A stretch of DNA of 64,000 nt. Origin: Glandiceps talaboti. Taxonomy: Eukaryota > Hemichordata > Enteropneusta > Spengelidae. Shown here piece by piece: positions 48,765 through 62,501 of this stretch (its first letter is position 1; each line of letters starts with the position of its first letter). The notes beneath the pieces are model-generated. The model had not been told where the DNA came from and did not search any database. It saw nothing but the letters and a program-made list of their open reading frames with translations. Both the position numbers and the translations under genes were made by a program. Location of the stretch: assembly GCF_964340395.1 (NCBI RefSeq), contig NC_135559.1, positions 16,260,031-16,324,030 on the forward strand, read 5' to 3'.

Positions 48765-49230
48765 CTACTGTGGATACTGAGCTTTCAGCTTACTGGGTAA
48801 GATAGACACAAACTTAAACTTTTGTTGTTCGATGTGATAGATTACACAAGTGGGTGATAGTGGTTCCTCTATTGTGTGAATCTATAATCACCCTGTAATC
48901 AAGATTGTGTAAACATTGGAAGTCCCCCAAAATATACACTGAAATTGATATTATTAGAAATGCCACCCTACTGTGAGTATGATTAAATCAATGTATTGTG
49001 GTAGCTAGATTACATAAGTTGGTAGACTGACGACAGTCTAACAAGTCGGTGATAGCAGTGTCAATGTTGAGTCAGGATGTTATCACCCTGTCATCAAGAC
49101 AGAGTAAAGATTAGAAATCCCTAAAAATGTACAGCATTGCAAGATCATGGAAATCACCAGAAATGCCTTTACGAGTACCGAGTACCGTTAAAACCAATGT
49201 CCATTCAATAGCATATGTCAACATGTAACA
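48765..49230. repeat. Duplicated dispersed repeat, inverted copy at 56860-57010
   Basis: Two internal half-copies share GTGATAG(T/C)(G/A)GT, ATCACCCTGTMATCAAGA and TTAGAAATCCC-type blocks. The closing block, including ACCAATGTCCATTCAATAGC, is found inverted at about 56933 (GCTATTGAATGGACATTGGT), and the block GATAGACACAAACTTAAA is shared with 56885-56910. Non-coding. Confidence 0.5.
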
Positions 49231-49829
49231 AAAAGCAATAATTAGTTCTTGTATCATGACCAACGATTCTAATTACGTATGAGTAACACCTATCTGTAAA
49301 GACAACTGAAAATTGACTAAGCCCAGATGTCAACCTAACCAGGCAAAATGTACATGTAAGTACATGTATATATAGAACCTGTGGTTGTGATACAAGGACT
49401 AATTATTACTAGTATGACCTGGTGAACATATTTAAGAAAGTTGCAACAAAAACTTTTAGTTTGTCTATCTTACTTAGATGCAAGCTGTTGTATTAATTGA
49501 CTCAAAGGGTGCAGAACTACCATGGTAACTGTCAGCATGACATGTGTACAGCATGGATGTTGATTATCCATAACGATTTGAATAGACAAGTCTTTGTATA
49601 TCGATAACTAGATGATGTATTTAATTTTAACCAAAGTATAGAATACCTGTTAGTTGAATACTAAGAGAATATAGCTAATAAATATTCAAATTTGATGAAA
49701 TATTCGTGTCAAGTGTTTTTTACAGTATTTCACTACAAATCATTTCAATGGATGATATATCCTTTATCATTTTACTTGTGAAATTCAGTGTAATGTAATG
49801 ATATTGGTTGTATAATCATAAAGCACTGC

Positions 49830-49905
49830 AATCTAATTAAAATCTGGTGAAAGTTGTTAGATGTCTTTATTTACCTAAATTTCCATTGTTTTGTGTTGTT
49901 TGTTT
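49830..49905. mobile_element. Foldback MITE family D, half copy
   Basis: Matches the left arm of 47528-47715 only, and ends in GTTTTGTGTTGTTTG. Confidence 0.6.
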
Positions 49906-50399
49906 AAGAGTAATAATAATAATAAAAAGACCAAGTGGAACGTGAGAAAATTTGGGGAAAATGTGCACAGTGGAGGTCAATAACCATTTAGAGATAAAAA
50001 TTCATTAAATTATTTGAAAGTGTGTCTCTATTGGTTATGTTTGTGTGCAATTCAACATGTTCAGGTCAATGGAGGCACAGATTTTAGAACCAGTCCATCC
50101 AGTAAATTTCAAGGTATAATTTCATTTCTTATTTTTATATCACATGATGACACAATGCTACTCATGGCCTGCAATATTGAGAAGTCATTTCTAACAAAAC
50201 TGTTTCTTAAAAGGTGCAATGTTATGACTCCATGTCATATGCTTGGGATGTATCAAGAGACAAACAGTTTATGTTATATTTGAATTACTTTGTATATTTA
50301 TAGCCATTGTTTATGGATTATTGCATGCACATACATTTGCTGTATGGAAATTTAAATACAGCAGAGTGGTTCATGATTTTGTTCAGTAGTTGAAAATAA

Positions 50400-50545
50400 G
50401 GTGGCCCTCCCCCCCCCCTTATTCACTTAGTGAAAATGATGACCCCCCCCCCCCCATCTTTGAGTCCCAAATTAAGGTCCCCCCCCCCCCCCCCCCGATT
50501 TACCCCCACCTTGGCCGTAAAAACTGATCACTCCCTAACCAAGAC
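50400..50545 (-). repeat. C-run-rich dispersed repeat, copy 2
   Basis: Contains three long C runs of about 10-20 bases and ends AAAACTGATCACTCCCTAA, the reverse of the 19575 copy's start. Homopolymer lengths here are likely to be unreliable in the assembly. Confidence 0.6.
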
Positions 50546-50939
50546 CTGATTTGAATGCAAATACAAGTTTTATTATTATTATTAAAAGACATCTTTATTC
50601 AGGGTAAATCTTGATAAGCATTACAAACAACTCAAAGCTTTGAAGTGTCGTCTTCTTTCCAATGAGGCCCAAGCTTGTACATCAAATCGACAATCACACA
50701 AAAATCCATTTATAAATTCCCCAAAAAATGTCATTCAAAACCTAACAAACACATATTGAGACACCTCTGGGATTGTGATACCTCCAGTTGAACAAAGTTA
50801 ATGTTAGGCAGAAAATTGTCTTTGTTTAAAAGTTTTAGCCAACTTTACATATTCAGTTAATGAATTCCAGGGAAGGGAATTAAAAATTCATGGAAGTTTT
50901 TTGATACGGTTTTATTTAGCACAACTGAACTGAGGTTCA

Positions 50940-50969
50940 GTAGTGCTATAGGGATCGCCCGGCGTCTGT

Positions 50970-51052
<83 letters not shown>

Positions 51053-52060
51053 CAACTTAAAGTCAAAAACCGCTGAACCGATTGCCATGATATTTGGAGG
51101 GTCCATCACGTTGGGTGTCTAGTTGGGAAATTGTTCAAATCAAAATGATCACATCACAGGTGTGTGATCTGGGTAAAAAAATGTGATTTTTGGTCAAAAA
51201 AATCAGAAACTACTAGGAAGATTGGTGCGAAATTTGGTGGGAACATTCTTAAGGGGGTGTAAAGTAAGATTGATCATGACATGATGATTCTATCAGTAAT
51301 ATGCAAATTAGGGCTAAAAATGTGTCTTTTTGGTTAAAAATCTACAATTCCAAAACTACAGAGCATATTGGGCTGAAATTTAATGGGAATACATCTAGGT
51401 ATGTGTGGACAAAGAAATAATAAGCATACAATGATTCCATGAGTGATATGTAAATTAGGTGTAAAAATGTTCATTTTTGGTCAAAAACTTATATCTCAAA
51501 AAGTACTTGGTCAATGAGTCTGAAACTAGGTGAGATGTTTCTAAAGTGTTATCCTGCAGATTTTCTCCAAAATATTTTGACAAAATTGGCCCTTGCAACC
51601 ATGACCACGCCCTTCGCAACAACCAAATGGCAGTATATTTTGGTCAAATAACAAGATCATCTGGTAGGCAAGTGAGTAAACATTCAAAAAATATATACAA
51701 ATACCCTAGCAACCATGACCACGCCCATAGCAACAGCCAAAAGGTTGTGTATTTCACAAAGATAACAACGGGGATTAATAGACAATTGAATAAACATTCA
51801 AAAACGTATGTAAATATGCCTAGCAACAAGACCACGCCCATAGCAACAGCCAAATGATCACGTATATTGCATAGATAATATCAGGAATTCATACACCAGT
51901 GAACAAAAACATATAAAAATATATGCAAATATATCTAACAACATAACCACGCCCATAGCAACAGCCAAATGATAGCATATATATCGTAAAGATAGCAACA
52001 TGGTTGGATAGGCAACTGGATAGTCATTCAGCATATGAACACCTATTGTTAACATGGACT
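50940..52060 (+). repeat. Large composite non-autonomous repeat with (TG)n and two tandem arrays
   Basis: In order: GATCGCCCGGCG, a (TG)n microsatellite to 51050, about three diverged units of roughly 130 bp (GTGATTTTTGGTCAAAAA, AAACTACTAGGAAGATTGG, GAAATTTGGTGGGAACA, GATATGTAAATTAGG), then four units of about 105 bp (CTAGCAACAAGACCACGCCC, ATAGCAACAGCCAAATGATC). The second array is the same as 7600-8020. The CCGCTGAACCGATTGCCATG motif after the microsatellite is like those of non-autonomous Helitron-type elements in invertebrates, but no Helitron terminus was identified. The (TG)n is 50967-51050. Confidence 0.6.
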
Positions 52061-52699
52061 AGCATATGGATACACATTTTTAAAAACTGTACAGTTGTGC
52101 TACAACGCCATTGGTGGTATTTTTAAAACATTAAAATGTGTTCAATCAATGAAATATTAGTTCTGTCCCTAATTTAAGTCTTCTGTTATATGTTTGGTGA
52201 ATTCTAGAAGTGGTCAAATAGAACACAGTCTTTTTCATAAGATTTAGAAAAAGTTTTAGAATCAATAGTAAATATTAAGAAATGAAGTGCTGCATTTCCA
52301 TCATATTTTACAAGTTGAGGCAACTTTCACTTGGTAAACATGAGTAAAAAACTTTGCATTCCCCTTAAACCTCAAAATTTAGTTATCTTTTCATGTTAAA
52401 AAGCACTTCTTTGATGTTACAAATTTTCACATGCCAAAGTGCTTTTGCCTGGGGCACCAAACAAGTTGGTTGCCACAGAAACGGCCATAGTCCATCCATT
52501 ATTGAAGGCTAGTTCATGTGTGGTAATTTTACAGTTTGGATGAAGTTACAATATGATTTAAGACATTAAGAAAGAAAATATATGTTCAGGAACGTTTTCC
52601 TCAATTAAATATACGTTCTGACAGCTGCTAGAATATTGTATGCAGTTCATGCCCTAAGTATACAATATGTGTATGAATGTTGAGCCCATAGTGTCATTT

Positions 52700-52876
52700 T
52701 CACCCACAATGCACTGCATGTGACGTGTCCAGAAATTACGCAGATAATCCGCCATTTTGTAGTGACGATCACTTCCCTAAGCCTGCCACGCACGAGTTTT
52801 GCATCGGTCGTCGGGACTGTAGCCGTATATCTTCTTCAAATTTAGTGGCTTGCCCCGTAGAACTCTCCTAGCCACA
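52700..52876 (+). promoter_or_regulatory. TM9SF2: Predicted promoter and 5'UTR of TM9SF2
   Basis: A GC-richer patch just before the ATG. It contains CCGCCATTTTG at 52750-52760 (a good YY1 site), TGTGACGTGTCC at about 52720 (CRE/ATF half-site TGACGT) and the direct or inverted motif CACAATGCACTGCATGTG. No TATA box is seen. This is typical of a housekeeping promoter; start site unknown. Confidence 0.4.
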
Positions 52877-55800
52877 ATGAGACAATTTTGTATAGCCATC
52901 GTACAGGTTTTCCTGGTGTTCGTAGCTGTCCAGTCACAATTTTGTTATGGTTTCTATTTGCCGGGACTTGCTCCGGTTAGTTACTGTCCACAAGCGACTG
53001 AGTCATGTAAGGTAGGAAACCCTGATTTATCTTGAATTGGTGTACCTTCTTTTGATTGGAAACCGTTGAAGCAGCATCCATGGCTGTATACCCTAGTATA
53101 TTATGTATGCACTCGAAATTGCAGCGAGTTTGATTAATATACCCATGGTTTGATAGAGAACAGTTGTCGTTGGACAGCGTCCAAAACACTGCACTCTCTG
53201 TAACTTACAGGAAGCTCACATTACCATTTCAAGTCGCAATGTTTCGAAGTTGTAACCGTAATGAACGGACAACAATAACAAGATCACGTAGTTTGCAATA
53301 TTTACCATTCCATTTCATGAAAATTTAGGCACCGTGCTTTTTTGTTTCGATTTATTGCACAGTTTAAGGTGCGACTCCATGAACAGAAAAGCACTTTCAT
53401 CGAAAATGAATAAACCCGACCAATCCACCAAATACTAAATTCAGTTTTTACAATGAATGTATGAAAGACACTCTTGTGTACATTACTATTTTTGAAACTT
53501 ATTTTACTGAAACTCTTTCAAAGCAACTGGTGTGATAAATAGCAATTTAATATGTAGTTGAAATATGCAAAATTATGTACATGTTGAAGTTGAACTGTTG
53601 TGTTGACCATGGGGTTTCTTTGGGGTAACTCCCTAACTTCATTGTCATCTGTACTATTGTAGGGCAATAAAAAAAATGCACTATCCTGAATTTCAGAAAT
53701 AGGTTAACTTTGAAGCTACGTAGGCAGTATACAATTCAGTATACTTTTTGCAACAGTACACTCAGAAGTAATGAGAATATTGTACATGCATATTTTGAAA
53801 TGATAACTTTACTGACCTCGTACTTTATAGTCATTTTTGTTATCTTTTCTCATGTTTATAATGAATGTGTTTTTGAGCTAATTTCAATAGAAATTGTTAT
53901 GTAACAAACTGATTTTCAGAGAACTTACATGTTAATGGACACGTGTAAGCTTGTCTGTATTAACACTGACAAAATGGTATGTGTATGTGGACATACTTGA
54001 GACTTGTATGTACACAACACTAATCTTCCTAACTAACCCAAACACTGAAACAGTGTATAACTCAGTCACTTTCTTGAACTTTAGTTTTATATTTGCTAAA
54101 TTTTCTTACAATTCAGGTTAGGGTAAGCAGAATATGGCAATAATAATCCAATTGTAGTGTAGTTCCTATGCTACGTAGTGTTCAGTCTTACTGAATTAAT
54201 ATTATACCAGCTGTCACTTCAATATATATATATGGATTTATTAATTTTGAAGATTTGCTATTGTATTAATCCTGCACACACATGCTGCAAGGAGAGCATG
54301 TCATGAACAGTTCATAGGTCAGATTGCTGCAGTTTGCACAGTATTTTGAAAACAAAAGGGTAAAACTACTGCAGACAGTAATGTATCTCTACATTTGTAA
54401 TGATCTATTATGATGTCTGTTGATATTAGTCTATGTCACGAGGAGTCTTTCCTTGTCTGTGTAGTAAGGCAAAGTTTATTGTAAGATATTCCAGTGACAC
54501 ATCAAATACACAAATTCCTTTACCATGCAATTAGTTTTGACCCCTATTTGACCTTAATTGTCACATGACCTTTGCCACCATTGCATACATTGTGAGTCAT
54601 CTAAAAAGGACATGTGACAGGTAATCATATTTTGGGTTATCCATAGACTTGTCACTGTGGTGGAGGGTCCATGGAGTATCTGATATACACATTTATGTAC
54701 ATGTGTACAGTGGTTGTGATGTGACCCTCAATGTTTTCCTGTGCATATGTGTTCAGTCCCAGACCAGCATGATTCTGTCTCTACTAATAGTATATACATT
54801 ATGTGTACATGGATTACAAGACTGGCTCCCTCCATAATATGAACTGTTAACTACTATTAATAGCAGGCAGAGGATATTAATAGAAGTCTGAAAAACTGAA
54901 AATAAAGGTTATTGTATGGTAATTTAACCATCTAGAAATGCCAGCAAATCATGAATGATGTTTCGCTTGACTGATACATTGGTAACCATGAAGTAAAGAA
55001 CTTGTAAAATGTCAAGTGTACAATTATAAAGGTCACATGTGATTGATGACCTATGACCTTGACAATATATGTGTACTAGTACTACATGTATATTTATAAC
55101 CAGTACAATGAATTATAGTCTTCATGGTAAATCTTGGTCATTGGGAGGCAATTCAAGTGAACAGCAAGGTTTGATCATGACATGAATGAGAAAGTAGACT
55201 TGGTCATGGAAGCTAGTGCAGTGTTGTTATTTCCTGCTCTGACACATCCTTGGAGACTCATGATTGATCAACTTGACACATGTATACACATACTAGAGTA
55301 TGGCATACTAGAGTGTGGCATACACAACTCTCCTGACATACAACAGAAAGACCTGTGCACAACAAGAAGCAAAATATAGAAAACGATACCTCATCTTTGT
55401 GTTGTATATATATAAGAAATTATATTGATATCAGCCCCCTAGACCTGAAACATCTTGGAATGGATATGGTTTAGTTCCAGACTGACCTTGTCATGGAGAA
55501 TTCAATGTCTTTGCAAAATAACAATCATACAACTTACAAGGAGATAAAACATCCAACATGAGACATGTTTGTGAATGGTACTCATTTCTGTATACTTTAT
55601 TTGCCAATCCTAACCCTTTTCATTCCCTTTGGAAAAAACAGCAAGATAAAATGCTGCATTTGAAAATTTGACTAACTGAAATATCCAGACAAAATATGCA
55701 AGCATTTGGAAATTTTACAATCTGAAATATCCAGTCAAAATATGCAGGATGAAATTCTGCATTTGGAAATTTGACAAAATTATAGAGAATAGTGTTTGTT

Positions 55801-58800
55801 ATTAGTTACTTTCAAGAAGAATTAACAAATAGAACTATTAGAAGCTAACTTCAATATTGTAACTTAGATTAAAGGAGTGATATTGGGCATGGACTTGCTG
55901 TCTATGGCCAAGAATTGAAAGTGATCACCATCCACATCCAAAAGAGCTGTTGTGTTGTGTTGTGTTGTATTGTGTTGTGTTGTGAACTTTATAGCAAACT
56001 TACAGTTGTCTAGAGTAAATGCAGAAATAGGCATATAAATAGTTCATTATCGATAGGCTACTAATTTGTTTGAAACATATTACGATAGAAATTACATGTG
56101 TACATGTATAAACAGGATGTTACTTTGTCTCGCTGATCAAGAATTCTAGGGAACACTCACATAAATATGAGTGGTAAAAAACTACAACAAACTTTTGATT
56201 TGAAACCCTGTGAAATGACCAGGGAATTTTGATAGATTTTCTTCTCAAGATTCGCCATAGGTCTGATAAGAGAGACAATATAACACTATTTGAGCCTATC
56301 TGCATTTACTTTATTTGGTTATTATATAGTGTATTACAGTGTAGAAAGAACTGTACAAATTCAATGTATTTAAATCTAAAAATACACTAAATCATGTTTA
56401 GGCAGTAACATTTTGATTTTGAACAATACCTAGTCTTGTACCGTTACATTTACATATATATGCCAAGTGGATCATTAATTGCCACTTGACTGAAAACATA
56501 GCCTAACACCTCCTTAGACAACACAGTGTACTCCAGTGTTTTATGCTACAGTGCAGTGTAGAAATGTATTGAAGCATCCCACATGATCATATGATGTCAT
56601 CATTTTGCAGTCTTATCACCCCCAGGTTCTCTACTTTTATGATATTGCAAACCTGCACATGATTGAATTTGTAAAAATAAATGCCATCCTACTGCTTGAA
56701 ACAAATAACTTTCAGATGTCAAGATATTTTGCCCATGTTAATAGAACTTCTGCTGTATTGGTATTTGTTGGTTGGTACAATTGAAAAATGGATCCTGTCT
56801 GTAAAAGTGTGTTGTAAATGATTACAAAAGAAAGTACGTGTCTCGTCATAACTGCAGAAACTGAGCTTTCGACTTACCAAGATACATGTAGACACAAACT
56901 TAAAACTCTTGTTGCAACATGATGATGTATGCTATTGAATGGACATTGGTTTAATTATGCTGACAGTAGGGTGGGTCTTCTGATGACCTCCATGACCTTG
57001 CAGTGTACATTATGGGAACGGGCAGTTGGGTGATTATATCCACACAACAGAGGTTCTGCTGGTGACAGTGTGCCCTCTAAGCTAATTTGACACACCACTG
57101 ATGCACACAATTTCTAATGACATACCAAAATGAGGTTCTGCTGGTGACAGTGTGCCCTCTAAGCTAATTTGACACACCACTGATGCACACAATTTCTAAT
57201 GACATACCAAAATGAGGTTCTGCTGGTGACAGTGTGCCCTCTAAGCTAATTTGACACACCACTGATACACACAATTTCTAATGACATACCAAAATGAGGT
57301 TCTGCTGGTGACAGTGTGCCCTCTAAGCTAATTTGACATACATGTACCACTGATGCACACAATTTCTAATGACATAACAAAACATGGTGTTCCCCTACAT
57401 GCATCTCTTACTATGGGGTGACTAACAAGAGATGCCAGATTTTTCTCATTTTGACTCACAACAACAAAATTTGGCTATCATTAGAGGACACACTTGCTGA
57501 CATGTTACCCACTTGTGCTATCTACACAATGTACCACATCAAACAAAAGTAGTTGTAGTTTGTGTCTATGTTATTAAACTGAAAGCTGTGCACCTGCTGT
57601 AGTATTCATCAATTAATTTGACTCTTCTGGTGGCATTTTTTCAGCCAGGTGTAAGCCAATAATCTGTCATGACATGGGTCAAGTTAATATTTTACCAAGG
57701 TCAACATTCAGTCTAAATTAATAACAGTATGTCTTTTTTTCTCTTTCTACAGTCCCACATTGATGTATTTGTGAATAGACTGGACTCTGTGGAATCTGTT
57801 ATTCCGTTTGAGTATGAAAAGTAAGTATGGCATGGTATAGGTAATCATATTAGTATTTGTGGAAAGAATAAACTGAAAGGCCACACCTCTTTGAAAACCC
57901 AATAAAAATTACAAAACTTCACACATTAGTGATAATAATGGAGTTTTTCAAAAATGTGAACAGAATTTGTTTACATCACAATTTATCAAAGTAAGAATAA
58001 ATATCAATAACAAATTTAAATTAATACCTTATAAAATCACAAGCTTTATTATAGACTTGCATTAGGTACTGACCTTTGACACAACCATATCACAGTCCCA
58101 CCACTAGAGGGTGCAATTTATCAGAACAGGCAAGTTGACACCCTAGCACTGTTTCAGTGGGGATGGTACAATGGAATTGCTGACAGCTTATGTTTTCACT
58201 TTCATATATTTTTTAGGAATATTCACCTACTGGTACATTGTATATTATCAACTTAATCCTCTTTTTACCAGGGGAGGGTGTTTTGTTTGCAAAGAAACTA
58301 CTAGTTGGGAAAAAACAACATTTAATAGCCATTTACGAGTACACCATACCAAACTTGCTATATGATAACATATTTACAACAAATTAGTACTCAATCTTAC
58401 TGTCTTCCAACCACAAAATGGAAGTGACTGCAACCTACCTAAAGGGAGTGCATTGCCCACGGCAAATCATTTCGAAATAGCACCATTGTAATATCGTACT
58501 GTAACATACAATCACCATAATCACTAATGTTTGGAGAATTAATAGTCTGTTCCTGTAGACTAATACTGTGTACAAATGCATACAGAGGTTGGTATTGTGG
58601 GGTGGAGGTCTTGTGAAAGGTGCAGAGATTTCCATACCATGTACTTTATAAAGGAACCCTGATAAGATGCCTTGGGAACCCTGGTCGATTTTACTTACTT
58701 TTACCTCAAAATAACAAAAAAGCACTGTGATAACCTTTACGCTAGTTGCATTATATAAAACTGGTAAACCTTCTAAATTAACTACATGTATTTGGCTCTA

Positions 58801-59295
58801 CTAAATATTTGTTTACCTTTCATTAAATTTCAGGTTTGACTTCTGTACAACTTCTCATAAGTCCAGCCCAACAGAAAATCTTGGACAGGTGGTGTTCGGT
58901 GAAAGAATCAGACCTTCACCATACAATGTAAGTTTAAGTGTGTTTGGAAGAATAATGTTTTGTGATACACTCTGATCTTGTGCATGTATTCAGAATTCAA
59001 GTAAACATGCCAAGATCAGTCAGTTTCATGAGCCGTTACCTTCAATCATGTATAGAAAATGGAAATGCTAACATAAATATGATACAAGATAATGTAACTG
59101 GCTCTCCAAGGTTGTTTGTTGACATAGTCCATATTTATAGACAACTTAATATTTTAGAGTAGTCACATTATTTCTAGAATTGATGAATATTCTTTGACAA
59201 GTTATTTATTAGTACCTCGGAATCATTATTGGTAAAATTATTCTGTTTTACATGCACACTTAAATGCATGTGTGTGTGTACATGTACGTACATTT

Positions 59296-59326
<31 letters not shown>

Positions 59327-61531
59327 TGCACACACACACACACACCAACACATCTATAATGTATATGCACAAATACAGTCGGAAAGATTGAACATGGAAT
59401 TTACTAAATTGGTAAAGCTAACCATTCAGTTAGTGTAATATTCAGATGTTTCAACAAAGGAAGTTCAAAGACAAGATGATGTACAAATACTCACTCAGAA
59501 ACATTGGATGTAGTGAAATGGTAACGCTAACCATTCACCTAGTGTGAAAGTTAGATGTTTCAACAAAGGAGATAAATAAAAAGCTGTTTCAATGAGAGTT
59601 TATGAAACTTGCTGGTAAAATGATTTTAAAAATGGAAAAAGTAGTGTACATTTATATTCTCTGCATACTGATCCTATTCTATTACTGTAGTGTCCTTATG
59701 TGTACGTCACTGAAAAAATATTAATAATTTACCTATTTTAGGCCTCAACGTGCACATTTTCAAGATGAAATGGTCCAAATTTTTCTTGTTATGTTATTTG
59801 CACAGTAACTTTGCAATAAAACACACAGATGGGGGTTATGTCTTTGATTGAAGGCTTGTATACCATATATTGATGTATGGAGAAAAGAACAGTTATTGAG
59901 GCACTAAAAATCTGTTAGGTTTTGTATACTGTTATTTCTGGCTGCGATATCATTGATTAATTACACTTCAAGAATATTGATTAATGACTGATAATCATGA
60001 AAATTGAATTGTAAATCTAGAAATGATGTATTGATCTAGAGATGAAATAGGGAACTTGCAATCAGACTGAGCATGCTCAGATGCAAAGGACTATGAGATT
60101 ATCTGTGGTTATCGTATAAATACCTAATCTGGAGCTACCGATAAAATTAACCTCCCACAATTGTCAGGGTAACTATGAATTGATCATTCATGGTTGCAAA
60201 CAATGCAACAGTATTGTTTACAATACCAATTCATTAGTATTTATTATCACATTTCCCATGATGCAGCATTCAACATGGTGGGTTTGCAAGTTCCCTATTG
60301 AAAGTGTTGAATCTGTTACTTTTCACATGATATGTCTGGCTGTGATATCGTTGATTAGTACACATCAAGAATAATATTTAATCAGTGGTAAATCCTGAGT
60401 ATTGAATTGTAAATGTAGTTGGACCATGGTGTATCAATTTAGAGTTGAATCTGAAAGTGTAAGTGTTGAATCTGGTAGTTTTTGTATGCTGTTATTTCTG
60501 GCTGCGATATTGTGATTAATTACACATCAAGAAAATTGTTTAATCAATGGTCATCATGAGAATTGAATTGTAAATTTTGTAGATGTAACTGTTGAATGTG
60601 AAAGTATTGAATCTGTTCATTTACAAATACTATTAAATCTGGCTGTGATGTCATTGATTAATTACAAGGACTATATCACCCACCTAAAAAAAATAGTGAA
60701 TGACCCAAAGCTGTGTAATCCTCTAACATCTGTAAGGTTAGTCATTGGCTTGGATTTTATGTACGTAGTATTAAAACCTCACAGCTGTCACCATGAGTCG
60801 TATAATGTAGACGATATGTAGAAGTAGACACGTGTACGCTGGAATTATTGTAACTGAACTAATCTAGATTTTAGTATTATATTACAATTGTTAGTGTGAC
60901 TGTAAAGATATGATAAATGNNNNNNNNNNNNNNNNNNNNNNNNNNNNNNNNNNNNNNNNNNNNNNNNNNNNNNNNNNNNNNNNNNNNNNNNNNNNNNNNN
61001 NNNNNNNNNNNNNNNNNNNGTAATTTTTATTTGAGATTTATCTTGTTTCATGGTCAATAAAAAAAGATTTGCACATGGAACTTTGATGGGATATTAATTC
61101 AGGATTGTAGTAATGATAGAAAAATAATAGTTTTTCCTCGTAGATATTTCATGGATTTAAAATATTCTGTTTTGAAAGTTTGAGTCCATAGTTGGTTTTG
61201 TTGAATGAAGTGGTGGTGCCCCTGGTTTATGCAAGAGATTGGTGTGTATTTATGTTATGAAGAGTTCACAGTATTGTATTATTTCTCTGAGAGAAAGTGA
61301 AATCAATAACAGCATTGAAAATAGATTTTGAATGAAAGTGAATCCAAAATAGCAACTTGCTATTTATAGACAAATTTACCCAATGAAAGCATAATGAAAA
61401 GCAAAATTTATAATTTGATGTCATAATGATGACATGATATATCGGTATGATTTATTCAGTACTTTGATCTTGTACAAAGCAAACAATGGAAAATGATACA
61501 AAGACATGAGTATTACTGTGAAAACAAACAA

Positions 61532-61562
<31 letters not shown>

Positions 61563-61791
61563 TACACACACACACACACACCGCATCACATGCATACATA
61601 CGTACGTACGTACGTACGTACGTACCTACATAATGCACATAGACTTACAAGTATGAACATACATGTACACATCTACTACCTACCTACATACACACACACA
61701 CACACACATACATTTTTGTACATGCATACACATACTTATACATACACACATGTACTCTATACCCACACATACATACATACATACCAACTAC

Positions 61792-61877
<86 letters not shown>

Positions 61878-62425
61878 TTTACTTGCATAGAATATGAATT
61901 TGGCTAATTGTATAACCTCCAATTTCTCTATCTACAACAAGACAAACAATTCCTCACAGATTTTTAATAAAAATATCTGGGCATATATTTCTCATCAGTT
62001 TGTGCCCTCTAATGATAGCTAAATACTGTTATTATAAGTCAAAATGGTGAAACTGGGAATTCTTGTGAGTCACCACATAGAAAGAGATAGGGGAACACCT
62101 GATTTTGGCATGTCACTAAAAATTATGTTCGTCACATTGGCATAGAGGGCACACTGTTTCTCATACAGGTCAACATTACTAAGTACTACTACCACTACGG
62201 GTACCTGAATAAAGTGACAAATCAAGAAAAACACAAAAATGGTAGCATTCACATTCATGACATTTCCATCCCTTTGAATTATTCACATCCTCTGTTTCAT
62301 TTACAATTACCCCCGGTGTTGATGGTCCATACATCTGAACATTGACAATGAATTGTAACAGTTATAGTGTATGCCACATATTTAACAAGTCTTGACTTGT
62401 ATACATACGCGTACATTACATTGTG

Positions 62426-62501
<76 letters not shown>

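Noticed and set aside
61506-61907. 133-codon His/Thr repeat frame
   Set aside because: Translation of (AC)n and related microsatellites.
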